Shown here: positions 1 to 6,965 of the stretch, in pieces
Numbering within the stretch: position 1 is the first letter of the stretch
How the letters are laid out: each line of letters starts with the position of its first letter
Position numbers and translations under genes: made by a program
From: Nitrosomonadales bacterium
Lineage (GTDB): Bacteria > Pseudomonadota > Gammaproteobacteria > Burkholderiales > Nitrosomonadaceae
Reading direction: 5' to 3'
Length of the DNA: 8,857 nucleotides
NCBI GenBank assembly: GCA_004525885.1
Contig: SPBV01000069.1
Location: forward strand, 1-8,857
Notes under the pieces: generated by a model
Seen by the model: the letters and a program-made list of their open reading frames with translations, nothing else
What the model was told of the DNA's origin: nothing
Database searches by the model: none

Positions 1-44
1 ACTTTAGTGGAATAGTGCAGGCTCTAATATGTGCCATTACTACC

Positions 45-73
45 TTGACAAATTGGTGATATTCAGCAATGCT
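45..73 (+). promoter_or_regulatory. Candidate sigma70 promoter upstream of the histidine-rich gene
   Basis: A perfect -35 hexamer TTGACA lies at 45-50. With a 17-base spacer the -10 position (68-73) reads AATGCT, which keeps the important second A and last T but matches TATAAT at only three of six bases. A better-looking -10 (GATAAT, 81-86) sits too far away for this -35. Transcription would start near 80 and run into the Fur-like site and then the gene at 148. The -35 is seen directly; that it forms a working promoter is inference. Confidence 0.35.
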
Positions 74-80
74 GCTCTAT

Positions 81-99
81 GATAATGATATTAATTAGA
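81..99 (+). promoter_or_regulatory. Fur-box-like operator
   Basis: This 19-base stretch matches the classical Fur consensus GATAATGATAATCATTATC at 15 of 19 positions, including the whole first ten bases. It lies at about +1 to +20 of the candidate promoter at 45-73, where a bound repressor would block transcription. Fur-family proteins sense iron, and relatives sense zinc, manganese or nickel, so control of a metal-efflux locus by such a protein is reasonable. The region is AT-rich, which raises the chance of a fortuitous match; the role is inferred. Confidence 0.4.
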
Positions 100-147
100 A
101 AATAGGTATATTAGGAAAAAATATATCCTGCTAAATACTGAATTCAT

Positions 148-525
148 ATGACGGCTAAATATCTTCGAAGCTACATTATATTTATGATGCTTGTTAGCGT
201 ACTGACTAACGCATTTGGCTGGGCGTTTAGTGGTGAAGTGTTTGCACATGAACTTGATCACGAACACCCTATTCTCTCACTTGATCCCATGCTACATCTA
301 AAAGCCCATCAACATGATTCTGACAAAGATAGCAGCCAATTGGATGCCGCCACTCATCTATGCCTTCATGCTTCCGGGCAATACCAACCATTTTATTTCA
401 CTGCTCTTCTACTCGTTCCTGCTTCCGTCAGAGCAGATATTTTAGCTGTATTTATTTCTGACTTTATCCTTGACTCCATTTCAAAACCGCCCCTTCGTCC
501 TCCAAAAGATACTTTCGCGAGCTAG
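148..525 (+). CDS. Small histidine-rich exported protein, CzcI/CnrI-like position
   Basis: A 125-residue protein that I do not recognise with certainty by sequence. Residues 9-27 are hydrophobic and look like a signal peptide or membrane anchor, with possible cleavage near Ala33. The central part (34-74) has eight histidines (34, 38, 40, 50, 54, 56, 70, 74), many Asp/Glu and a single Cys72 in HLCLH, suggesting periplasmic metal binding. A second hydrophobic stretch (about 82-109) follows, then a proline-rich tail, PPLRPP, at 114-119. Small His-rich proteins with proline/arginine tails, called CzcI or CnrI, often precede czcCBA or cnrCBA genes and are thought to affect their expression or metal sensing; assignment to that group rests mainly on position and composition. 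There is no clear Shine-Dalgarno sequence before ATG 148. An in-frame stop at 139-141 rules out a much longer start, and Met13 or Met14 are alternatives. It is transcribed toward czcC, 185 bases away. Confidence 0.7.
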   Translation: MTAKYLRSYIIFMMLVSVLTNAFGWAFSGEVFAHELDHEHPILSLDPMLHLKAHQHDSDKDSSQLDAATHLCLHASGQYQPFYFTALLLVPASVRADILAVFISDFILDSISKPPLRPPKDTFAS

Positions 526-618
526 ATCTAGAAGTTACGCCGGATACTATTTGGCCGTAGCCTCGGTTAGCCAGATTAACCTAGAATAATGTCAACTGTT
601 ATCCACTGAGCGTACTTG

Positions 619-636
619 CTGCATTTTATCTGCATT
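619..636 (+). promoter_or_regulatory. Paired 7-bp direct repeats, OmpR/PhoB-type operator candidate
   Basis: CTGCATT occurs at 619-625 and again at 630-636, separated by TTAT, giving an 11-base period. This is the geometry of sites bound by dimers of OmpR/PhoB-family response regulators; the PhoB box is also two CTG-initial 7-mers with an AT-rich 4-base spacer. The repeats cover the -35 area of the -10-like TATACT at 645-650, which has no recognisable -35 of its own, as expected for an activator-dependent promoter. Czc-type systems are often controlled by such regulators (CzcR with sensor CzcS), but none is encoded in this window. The repeats are seen directly; the binding protein is inference. 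Confidence 0.45.
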
Positions 637-644
637 AGACCCAG

Positions 645-650
645 TATACT
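645..650 (+). promoter_or_regulatory. -10-like hexamer for a czcC-proximal promoter
   Basis: TATACT matches TATAAT at five of six positions. The bases 16-18 upstream show no -35 resemblance, and the direct repeats at 619-636 sit there instead, ending 8 bases before the hexamer. Transcription would begin near 656-658 and leave a leader of about 54 bases before the czcC ATG. It would let czcCBA be transcribed separately from the histidine-rich gene upstream. Confidence 0.35.
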
Positions 651-700
651 CATCATGCAAATTGTGACCATTACTCCGGGCACTAATATATTAGGTTTGT

Positions 701-705
701 GGAGG
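701..705 (+). promoter_or_regulatory. Ribosome binding site that fixes the czcC start
   Basis: GGAGG at 701-705 is followed by five T residues and ATG at 711. The spacing is ideal for ATG 711. An in-frame GTG at 699 overlaps this Shine-Dalgarno sequence and so cannot be the main start. Confidence 0.8.
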
Positions 706-710
706 TTTTT

Positions 711-2108
711 ATGAACTTGAGTTTATTGTCGGTGATTGCCCGGCGCTGGATGCCAGACGGATTCCTTATTCTGGCACTAAGTTGCTCGCCTCAAGCAATT
801 GCTGAGGGAACTGCTATTAGCACACCCCTTGAAGAGAATTTGGAACACCCTAGCTCATCACAGATTAATGAGAAGAATAATCTCACCTTGCGCGACGTCG
901 TGCAACTCATGTTGCAGAACAATCCAGAACTTGCTTCTTTTTCCAAAGAAGTACACGCATTGGAAGGTATAAAAATTCAGGCCGCTAAATATCGAAACCC
1001 AGAACTAGCTGTTGAATCGGAGGATATCAATGCCAATAACCACCCTAATACCCGTGCTGCGCAATTTACAACGATTCGATTCAGTCAATTAATCGAGCTT
1101 GGTGGAAAACGTTCTGCCCGGATAAATGCCGCCTCGATAGGCCAAGAACTGGCGGATAAAAATTATGAATCCAAGCGCTTAGAGCTTATTGCTCGTGTAG
1201 CAAATGTATTTACTAACGTGCTGGCAGGACAAGAACAGCTAAAGCTTGCAGAGGAAAGCATGCAGCTGGCACAAAAGGTTGTGAACTCAGCTACTAAGCG
1301 CGTTGAATCTGGTAAAGCTCCCCCTATAGAGGAAACCAAGTCCAAGGTAGCTTTATCCACAACTGGTATTAAGCTAGAACAAGTACGACGAGAACTAGTG
1401 GCAGCACGAAAGGAACTATCGTTACTATGGGGAAATCCCTCCCCTCAATTTAGAAAAGTGCTAGGCAACCTTGAATCAAGTGTTGAGATACCAAGCTTTG
1501 AAGCACTAGAACAACGCATTCATGAGAACCCCATCATTCTCCACAGCATAAAAAATATTGAACAGCATAAGGCATTATTAGAAATTGAAAGATTACGCCG
1601 TATTCCTGATGTCACGATTGGTGCTGGTGTCAGGCGCTACACACAGGCTGATGAGACAACAGCCATAGTAAATGTATCCATACCTATCCCACTGTTCGAT
1701 CTGAATCAAGGCAATATGCAAGCTGCAAATCAGCGCATGGGCAAAGCAATCGATGAGCAAGCAGCAACTGATTTACGGCTCAGATCTGAACTTACAAGAA
1801 CCTATGAGTCTTTGTTAGCGGCACAGAACGAGATCAAAATACTGCATGACGAAATATTACCCGGAGCCAGAAGTTCTTTCGACATAGTTAATAAAGGCTA
1901 TGAGTTAGGCAGATTTAGTTTTTTAGAAATGCTTGATGCACAGCGCACTCTGTTCCAAAACCAAATTCTGTATATCCGTGCGCTTTCTAACTACCATCAT
2001 TTGATTAATGAAATCGAGCGCTTGATTGCTTCACCAATTGATAGAGTTGAGGGTCAACTAATAAGTATTGGTAGCAATAAAGATCATGGGGGGGTAAATC
2101 ATGAATAA
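711..2108 (+). CDS. czcC: CzcC-type outer-membrane channel of a heavy-metal RND efflux system (TolC/OMF family)
   Basis: A 465-residue outer-membrane factor forming the exit duct of the CzcCBA pump. The N-terminus has a signal peptide (hydrophobic core about 18-30, likely cleavage after AIA at 29-31); Cys25 in ALSC is a weaker lipobox alternative. Two OEP repeats follow, about 56-255 and 265-445, rich in long amphipathic helices. Family motifs are visible: QLIELGGKRSARI (126-138), RVESGKAPP (197-205), SIPIPLFDLNQGN (323-335) and the YELGRFSFLEMLDAQ segment starting at 397. Length and order are normal for CzcC, with no frameshift. ATG 711 is chosen over an in-frame GTG at 699 because GGAGG sits 5 bases before it. 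The last codons overlap the czcB start by 8 bases, so the two are probably translationally coupled. Its cation class is set by CzcA; the family call is firm. Confidence 0.93.
   Translation: MNLSLLSVIARRWMPDGFLILALSCSPQAIAEGTAISTPLEENLEHPSSSQINEKNNLTLRDVVQLMLQNNPELASFSKEVHALEGIKIQAAKYRNPELAVESEDINANNHPNTRAAQFTTIRFSQLIELGGKRSARINAASIGQELADKNYESKRLELIARVANVFTNVLAGQEQLKLAEESMQLAQKVVNSATKRVESGKAPPIEETKSKVALSTTGIKLEQVRRELVAARKELSLLWGNPSPQFRKVLGNLESSVEIPSFEALEQRIHENPIILHSIKNIEQHKALLEIERLRRIPDVTIGAGVRRYTQADETTAIVNVSIPIPLFDLNQGNMQAANQRMGKAIDEQAATDLRLRSELTRTYESLLAAQNEIKILHDEILPGARSSFDIVNKGYELGRFSFLEMLDAQRTLFQNQILYIRALSNYHHLINEIERLIASPIDRVEGQLISIGSNKDHGGVNHE
2088..2094 (+). promoter_or_regulatory. Seven-G tract serving as czcB ribosome binding site
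   Basis: Seven consecutive G residues lie inside the last codons of czcC, 6 bases before the czcB ATG at 2101. They are the only purine-rich sequence available as a Shine-Dalgarno for czcB. Gain or loss of one G would still end czcC within a few codons (TAA at once with six Gs, TGA overlapping the czcB ATG with eight), so slippage would alter coupling and not destroy CzcC. Confidence 0.5.
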
Positions 2109-3627
2109 AACTCAATTAAGGCCAATAATTATTGTAATTACAATCGGAGTTGCCTTAGGGGGATTAATTCTTGCCTGGGACAAAAACCCATCTCCCACTG
2201 TAGTTGATACCATAACCAAAGCAACAACATTTAAGGGCACACCAAAAAAAAGAGAAGGAAAAGTACAATCCTATCCCAGCAAGGGATCCATGGGAGGAAA
2301 GCTATTTACAACAGACGGTTTCGGTGTAGAAGTAACGATCTACGAAGAAGGAACTCAACCGCAATTTCGACTCTACCTCTATGAAAATGGCAAACTGCTT
2401 TCCCCTGCCGAGGCCAAAGTTAGCATCACACTAACACGGCTTGGTGCACCAGCACAGTTATTCAGATTCGCTCCTGAAGGCAATTACCTAATTGGTGATC
2501 AGATGGTAGAAGAACCTCATTCATTTGAAATGAAAATTACCGCTGAACGAAATAGTAAAACAATTTATTGGAACTATGATCAAATTGAAGGGCGAGTAGA
2601 AATGCAAGATACTACCTTGAAGAGCAATGGTATCGAGATAATTACCGCCAGCCCAGCAACAATCAAACCGACACTTACACTACCAGGCGAAATCATATTT
2701 AACCATCATACCTTGGTGAAAGTAGTGCCACGTATGCCGGGAATGGTTACATCTGTTAGCCGTCACGTTGGTCAACAGGTGAAAAAAGGTGAGGTATTAG
2801 CAGCGATTGAAAGTCCCATGTTAGCCGAGTTACGTAGCCAATATCTGATTGCTCAGAAACGATTGAAACTTATACGAACCACTTTCGAAAGAGAAAGACA
2901 ACTATGGGAAGAAAAAATTACTGCTAAACAAGATTATCTTGCTGCCCAGGAAATGTTGGGTGAAGCTGAAGCTATTTTGCATCTCGCCTTAGTAAAATTG
3001 CGCTCACTTGGAGTACAACCTGAATCAAGTCACTCAGGACAAAATCTAGCTCGATTTGAGATCCTCGCCCCGATTTCCGGTCTCGTTATCTCTAAAGCTA
3101 TCGCACTGGGCGTAACACTTAAAGAAGACCAGGAAATATTCACTATAGCTGATGTATCAACAGTTTGGACGGCTATCAGTACTTACCCGAAAGACCTAAA
3201 TATTGTGAAGGTGGGACAGAAAGCAGTGGTAAATGCAACCGCTTTTAATGTTGTAGGTGAAGGAAAAATAACCTATATCAGCACGTTGATTGGTGAGCAA
3301 ACCCGTACCGCTACAGCACGTATTGAGCTTGATAATAAGGATGGCAGGTGGCGTCCGGGCATGTTTGTAAATGCAAAACTGGTAATAGAGGAAATTCAAG
3401 TGCCGGTTGCGATAAGAGCAAATGCTATCCAAACAATGCGTGGCAAGTCAGTAATATTTGGCCGCTACGGGAAATATTTTGAAATGCGTCCACTAAAACT
3501 AGGGCTTAGTGATGAAAAAATGGTGGAGGTATTAAAGGGGTTCTCTGCTGGGGAGCAATACGCAGCAGGCAACAGTTTCGCTATCAAGGCTGAGCTAGGC
3601 AAGGACAATACATCTTTTGACCATTAG
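2101..3627 (+). CDS. czcB: CzcB-type periplasmic adaptor (membrane fusion protein) of the metal RND pump
   Basis: A 508-residue adaptor linking CzcA in the inner membrane to CzcC. Residues 9-26 form a single N-terminal membrane anchor with no lipobox. A positively charged linker (about 40-66) leads to an extra periplasmic beta-rich domain (about 70-168, from FTTDGFGVEV to GRVEM), an insertion I associate with many betaproteobacterial CzcB-like adaptors. Then come the usual parts: first lipoyl half (about 195-240, with VGQQVKKGEVLA), coiled-coil hairpin (242-305), second lipoyl half (318-350, ILAPISGLV), beta-barrel (352-430, with GRWRPGMFVNA at 415-425) and membrane-proximal domain (431-508). 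The final residues, DNTSFDH, give only a slight acidic/His tail, and there is no His-rich N-terminal segment. The start overlaps czcC by 8 bases with a G-rich Shine-Dalgarno. Stop to czcA start is 57 bases. Confidence 0.92.
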   Translation: MNKTQLRPIIIVITIGVALGGLILAWDKNPSPTVVDTITKATTFKGTPKKREGKVQSYPSKGSMGGKLFTTDGFGVEVTIYEEGTQPQFRLYLYENGKLLSPAEAKVSITLTRLGAPAQLFRFAPEGNYLIGDQMVEEPHSFEMKITAERNSKTIYWNYDQIEGRVEMQDTTLKSNGIEIITASPATIKPTLTLPGEIIFNHHTLVKVVPRMPGMVTSVSRHVGQQVKKGEVLAAIESPMLAELRSQYLIAQKRLKLIRTTFERERQLWEEKITAKQDYLAAQEMLGEAEAILHLALVKLRSLGVQPESSHSGQNLARFEILAPISGLVISKAIALGVTLKEDQEIFTIADVSTVWTAISTYPKDLNIVKVGQKAVVNATAFNVVGEGKITYISTLIGEQTRTATARIELDNKDGRWRPGMFVNAKLVIEEIQVPVAIRANAIQTMRGKSVIFGRYGKYFEMRPLKLGLSDEKMVEVLKGFSAGEQYAAGNSFAIKAELGKDNTSFDH

Positions 3628-3684
3628 ACAGAGTAGATACCTGAATGGCTGCAGGATAACCCTAATAAACTAGCTAAAATAATT

Positions 3685-6600
3685 ATGCTTGATTATATTT
3701 TACGCATATCCATACACAAAGGCTGGTTTGTCCTGGCAGGAGTAATCATGATGGGCATGCTCGGAGTCTATAGCTACCAGAGACTACCTATTGATGCTGT
3801 GCCAGATATTACCAATGTACAGGTACAGATCAATACTCAGGCAGTTGGTTATTCCCCGATGGAAGTTGAGCAACGAGTGACCTTCCCGATCGAGCGAGTT
3901 ATGGCCGGCCTTCCCAATCTCGAATATACACGCTCCATTTCACGCTATGGACTGTCTCAAGTCACAGTGATTTTCGAGGATGATACTGATATCTACTTTG
4001 CCAGACAATTAGTAAACCAACGGATTCAGGAAGCCAAAGAAATGCTGCCTGCCGAAATCGCGCCCACAATGGGGCCGATATCTACTGGTCTTGGCGAAAT
4101 TTTTATGTATACAGTCAGGTCTGAGAAAGGCGCTAGAAAACCGGATGGAACACTTTATACTTCAACCGACTTGCGAGAAATTCAAGACTGGATAATCAAA
4201 CCACAGCTGCGTACGGTCAAAGGCGTAACAGAGGTCAACTCAATAGGTGGTTTCGTTAAACAGTTTCATGTCACCCCCTATCCAGAGAAACTCATTTCTT
4301 TCGGATTAACACTGCAAGATGTCATCTTTGCACTACAGAGCAACAATCTTAACGTCGGTGCAGGCTATATCGAAAAAAGTGGCGAACAATTACTAGTTCG
4401 GGTACCCGGACAAGTCGCAAATCTGGATGAAATCAGGGAGATTATTCTGAGCAGCTACCAAGGCATACCGGTGCGCATTAAGAATGTCGCCGATGTTCTG
4501 ATTGGTAAGGAACTACGCAATGGCGCTGCTACGCAAAATGGGGAGGAAGTCGTACTGGGCACTGTACATATGCTGATCGGAGAAAACAGCCGCACCGTCT
4601 CTGAAGCGGCTGCCAAGAAAATAGCAGAGATAAATCGCAGCTTACCTACAAAAGTGGTTGCAACAACTGTCTATAATCGTACCACTCTGGTGGACAAAAC
4701 TATTCGAACTGTCGCGACCAATCTGGTTGAGGGTGCTGCGCTGGTAATCGTGGTGCTACTCTTGTTTCTGGGCAATCTGCGAGCAGCACTCATTGCTGCA
4801 TTGGTTATCCCGCTTTCAATGTTATTTACATTTAGTGGCATGATCGCCAGTAATGTTAGCGCAAATCTAATGAGCTTGGGCGCCATTGATTTTGGCATCA
4901 TTGTGGATGGTGCAATAGTCTTTACTGAAAATAGTATCCGGCGTATCACTAATATGCAGGCACAGATGGGACGCGAATTAACGCGCAACGAACGCTTCTC
5001 GGCAGTCTTTGACGCTAATAAGGAAGCCCGCCGTGCCTTAATCTATGGCGAACTCATTATTATGGTAGTTTATTTACCAATCCTTGCAATGACCGGTGTG
5101 GAAGGGAAGATGTTCCACCCTATGGCCATCACAGTCGTGACTGCATTACTAGGAGCAATGATTCTCTCCGTAACATTTGTTCCTGCCGCGATTGCACTTT
5201 TTCTCGCTGGTAAGGTGACAGAAAAAGAAAGTACAACTGTAGTATGGGCAAAAAAAGCCTATGTGCCCGCATTAAATGCTGCAATGCGAAATAAGGCGCT
5301 TACGATTACAATTGCAGTAGTTATTGTGGTGCTATCTGGCTTGTTAGTAACTCGTACGGGTAGCGAATTTGTCCCTAGTCTAAATGAAGGGGATATCGCG
5401 CTCCATGCGGTACGCATTCCTGGTACAAGCCTGACCACAGCAATTGAAATGCAAAGTGAGCTGGAGAAAACCATCAGATCTTTTCCTGAAGTAGACAGAG
5501 TTTTTGGGAAGATCGGAACTGCTGAAATTGCGACTGATCCAATGCCACCAAATGTTGCCGATATCTTTATTATTCTCAAACCCCAGTCTGAGTGGAACGG
5601 ACCACACTATACCAAAGAAAAATTAATAAAAACTATGGAGCAAAAAATACAAAAAATACCAGGAAACAAGTATGAATTCACTCAACCAATAGAAATGCGT
5701 TTTAATGAATTGTTGTCAGGTGTTCGAGCAGATGTTGCAGTAAAAGTATTTGGCGACAACTTGGATACCTTACTTTCCCTAGGAGAGAGAATTGAAAAAA
5801 TACTTGAAACTATTCCCGGTGCGGCAGATGTGAGAACGGAGCAACTTTCCGGTTTGCCAATACTTTCAATTCAGGTGGATCGCACAAAAATAGCACGCTA
5901 TGGCTTAAACGTAGCTGATGTACAAGATGCTCTCACCATTTCTGTTGGTGGAATAAATGCCGGCACAATTTACGACGGAGACCGTCGCTTCAGTCTACAA
6001 GTACGGTTACCCGAGTCTATACGTAGCAATATTGAAGCACTCAAGCGTTTACCAATAAAACTTCCAGACATAGTAAAAAAGGATCCAGACATTCGCGTGA
6101 ACACTCAGAGTGCCTACGTCACGTTAGGTGAGGTAGCAGACCTAAAACTAGCTCCAGGGCCCAATCAAATAAGCCGAGAAAATGGCAAACGCAGAGTAGT
6201 GATTACTGCAAACGTTCGTGGTCGAGACCTTGGTTCCTTTGTCAATGAAGCAGATACAATCATAAGAGATGAATTACAGACCCCCTCAGGATATTGGATA
6301 ACATGGGGCGGACAATTTGAACAGCTTGTATCTGCTGCCCAGCGTCTCAAAATATTGGTTCCACTTGCTCTTGGACTTATTCTTATTCTGCTTTACGCAA
6401 TGTTCAGGAACTTTCGGGACAGCCTACTTATATTTACAGGAGTTCCGTTTGCTCTTACAGGTGGATTAATTGCTCTGTGGTTGCGTGATATTCCTTTATC
6501 CATCTCAGCTGCGGTCGGATTTATTGCCCTGTCTGGTATAGCGGTGTTAAATGGCCTAGTGATGCTATCATTTATCCAAAATCTACTAAAAGAAGGCCAT

Positions 6601-6843
6601 GCCCTGGATGACGCCATTCGAACTGGGGCCATCACTAGACTTCGCCCGATACTAATGACAGCGCTAACGACAGCCATTGGGTTCGTACCCATGGCCTTGG
6701 CTACCAGTATTGGCGCAGAAGTTCAACGGCCATTAGCAACGGTTGTGATTGGTGGCGTCGTATCCACTACTGCGCTGACTCTGCTGGTGCTACCAGTACT
6801 ATATCGACTAATCCATAAACAAAATACTAATAGAGAAATCTAG
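3685..6843 (+). CDS. czcA: CzcA-type heavy-metal RND transporter (HME1-like, divalent cations)
   Basis: A 1052-residue inner-membrane proton/cation antiporter, full length for CzcA. TM1 is at about 14-30; the first periplasmic loop has PIDAVPDITNVQVQ (35-48), GLSQVTVIF (89-97) and YFARQLVNQRI (104-114). TM2-TM6 run from about 343 to 508, the second periplasmic loop from about 560 to 885, and the C-terminal helices from 888 to 1041. TM4 reads DFGIIVDGAIVFTEN (402-416), placing D402, D408 and E415 at the same numbers as the residues required for transport in Cupriavidus CzcA. The segment FNELLSGVRADVAVKV (673-688) has Glu675 where copper/silver CusA has a binding Met, so Zn/Co/Cd/Ni export is more likely than Cu(I)/Ag(I); the exact metal cannot be read off. 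ATG 3685 gives the standard MLDYILRISIHKGW beginning but has no Shine-Dalgarno close by (AGGA at 3653-3656 is too far). Confidence 0.95.
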   Translation: MLDYILRISIHKGWFVLAGVIMMGMLGVYSYQRLPIDAVPDITNVQVQINTQAVGYSPMEVEQRVTFPIERVMAGLPNLEYTRSISRYGLSQVTVIFEDDTDIYFARQLVNQRIQEAKEMLPAEIAPTMGPISTGLGEIFMYTVRSEKGARKPDGTLYTSTDLREIQDWIIKPQLRTVKGVTEVNSIGGFVKQFHVTPYPEKLISFGLTLQDVIFALQSNNLNVGAGYIEKSGEQLLVRVPGQVANLDEIREIILSSYQGIPVRIKNVADVLIGKELRNGAATQNGEEVVLGTVHMLIGENSRTVSEAAAKKIAEINRSLPTKVVATTVYNRTTLVDKTIRTVATNLVEGAALVIVVLLLFLGNLRAALIAALVIPLSMLFTFSGMIASNVSANLMSLGAIDFGIIVDGAIVFTENSIRRITNMQAQMGRELTRNERFSAVFDANKEARRALIYGELIIMVVYLPILAMTGVEGKMFHPMAITVVTALLGAMILSVTFVPAAIALFLAGKVTEKESTTVVWAKKAYVPALNAAMRNKALTITIAVVIVVLSGLLVTRTGSEFVPSLNEGDIALHAVRIPGTSLTTAIEMQSELEKTIRSFPEVDRVFGKIGTAEIATDPMPPNVADIFIILKPQSEWNGPHYTKEKLIKTMEQKIQKIPGNKYEFTQPIEMRFNELLSGVRADVAVKVFGDNLDTLLSLGERIEKILETIPGAADVRTEQLSGLPILSIQVDRTKIARYGLNVADVQDALTISVGGINAGTIYDGDRRFSLQVRLPESIRSNIEALKRLPIKLPDIVKKDPDIRVNTQSAYVTLGEVADLKLAPGPNQISRENGKRRVVITANVRGRDLGSFVNEADTIIRDELQTPSGYWITWGGQFEQLVSAAQRLKILVPLALGLILILLYAMFRNFRDSLLIFTGVPFALTGGLIALWLRDIPLSISAAVGFIALSGIAVLNGLVMLSFIQNLLKEGHALDDAIRTGAITRLRPILMTALTTAIGFVPMALATSIGAEVQRPLATVVIGGVVSTTALTLLVLPVLYRLIHKQNTNREI

Positions 6844-6965
6844 TTTGCGCGACGTAAAATATAGAATACAGAAATATGAAATAGTTTCTTTGAATCTGGT
6901 ACATTAATAAGATCTAGTTCCAATATGCTACATACATCATCAGCAATCCCCATGGAGCCCAATTT

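Noticed and set aside
113..129. AGGA/TCCT arms around an AT-rich centre before the gene at 148, as an operator
   Set aside because: The arms are only four bases and the outer symmetry needs a bulge.
522..531. Ten-base palindrome CTAGATCTAG at the stop codon of the histidine-rich gene
   Set aside because: It is short and mostly within coding sequence; the shared AGATCTAG near 6910 looks like coincidence.
565..581. Inverted repeat GGTTA-GCCAGAT-TAACC as a terminator after the histidine-rich gene
   Set aside because: The stem has only five pairs and no T run follows.
699..710. GTG at 699 as the czcC start
   Set aside because: It overlaps the GGAGG sequence that is ideally placed for ATG 711 and has no ribosome binding site of its own.
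655..714. A 19-codon upstream ORF whose TGA overlaps the czcC ATG as ATGA, like a leader peptide
   Set aside because: It has no ribosome binding site, and the likely -10 at 645-650 would place the transcript start at or inside its first codon. It could only be translated as a near-leaderless message.
3196..3432. Minus-strand ORF of 78 codons inside czcB
   Set aside because: It is antisense to the conserved beta-barrel part of the adaptor and has no independent support.
4671..4988. Minus-strand ORF of 105 codons inside czcA
   Set aside because: It lies antisense to the most conserved part of czcA (TM2-TM4), shows no recognisable motif and is explained by the codon pattern of the sense gene.
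5259..5607. Two minus-strand ORFs (106 and 75 codons) inside czcA
   Set aside because: They overlap each other and the intact czcA reading frame, and their translations resemble no family.
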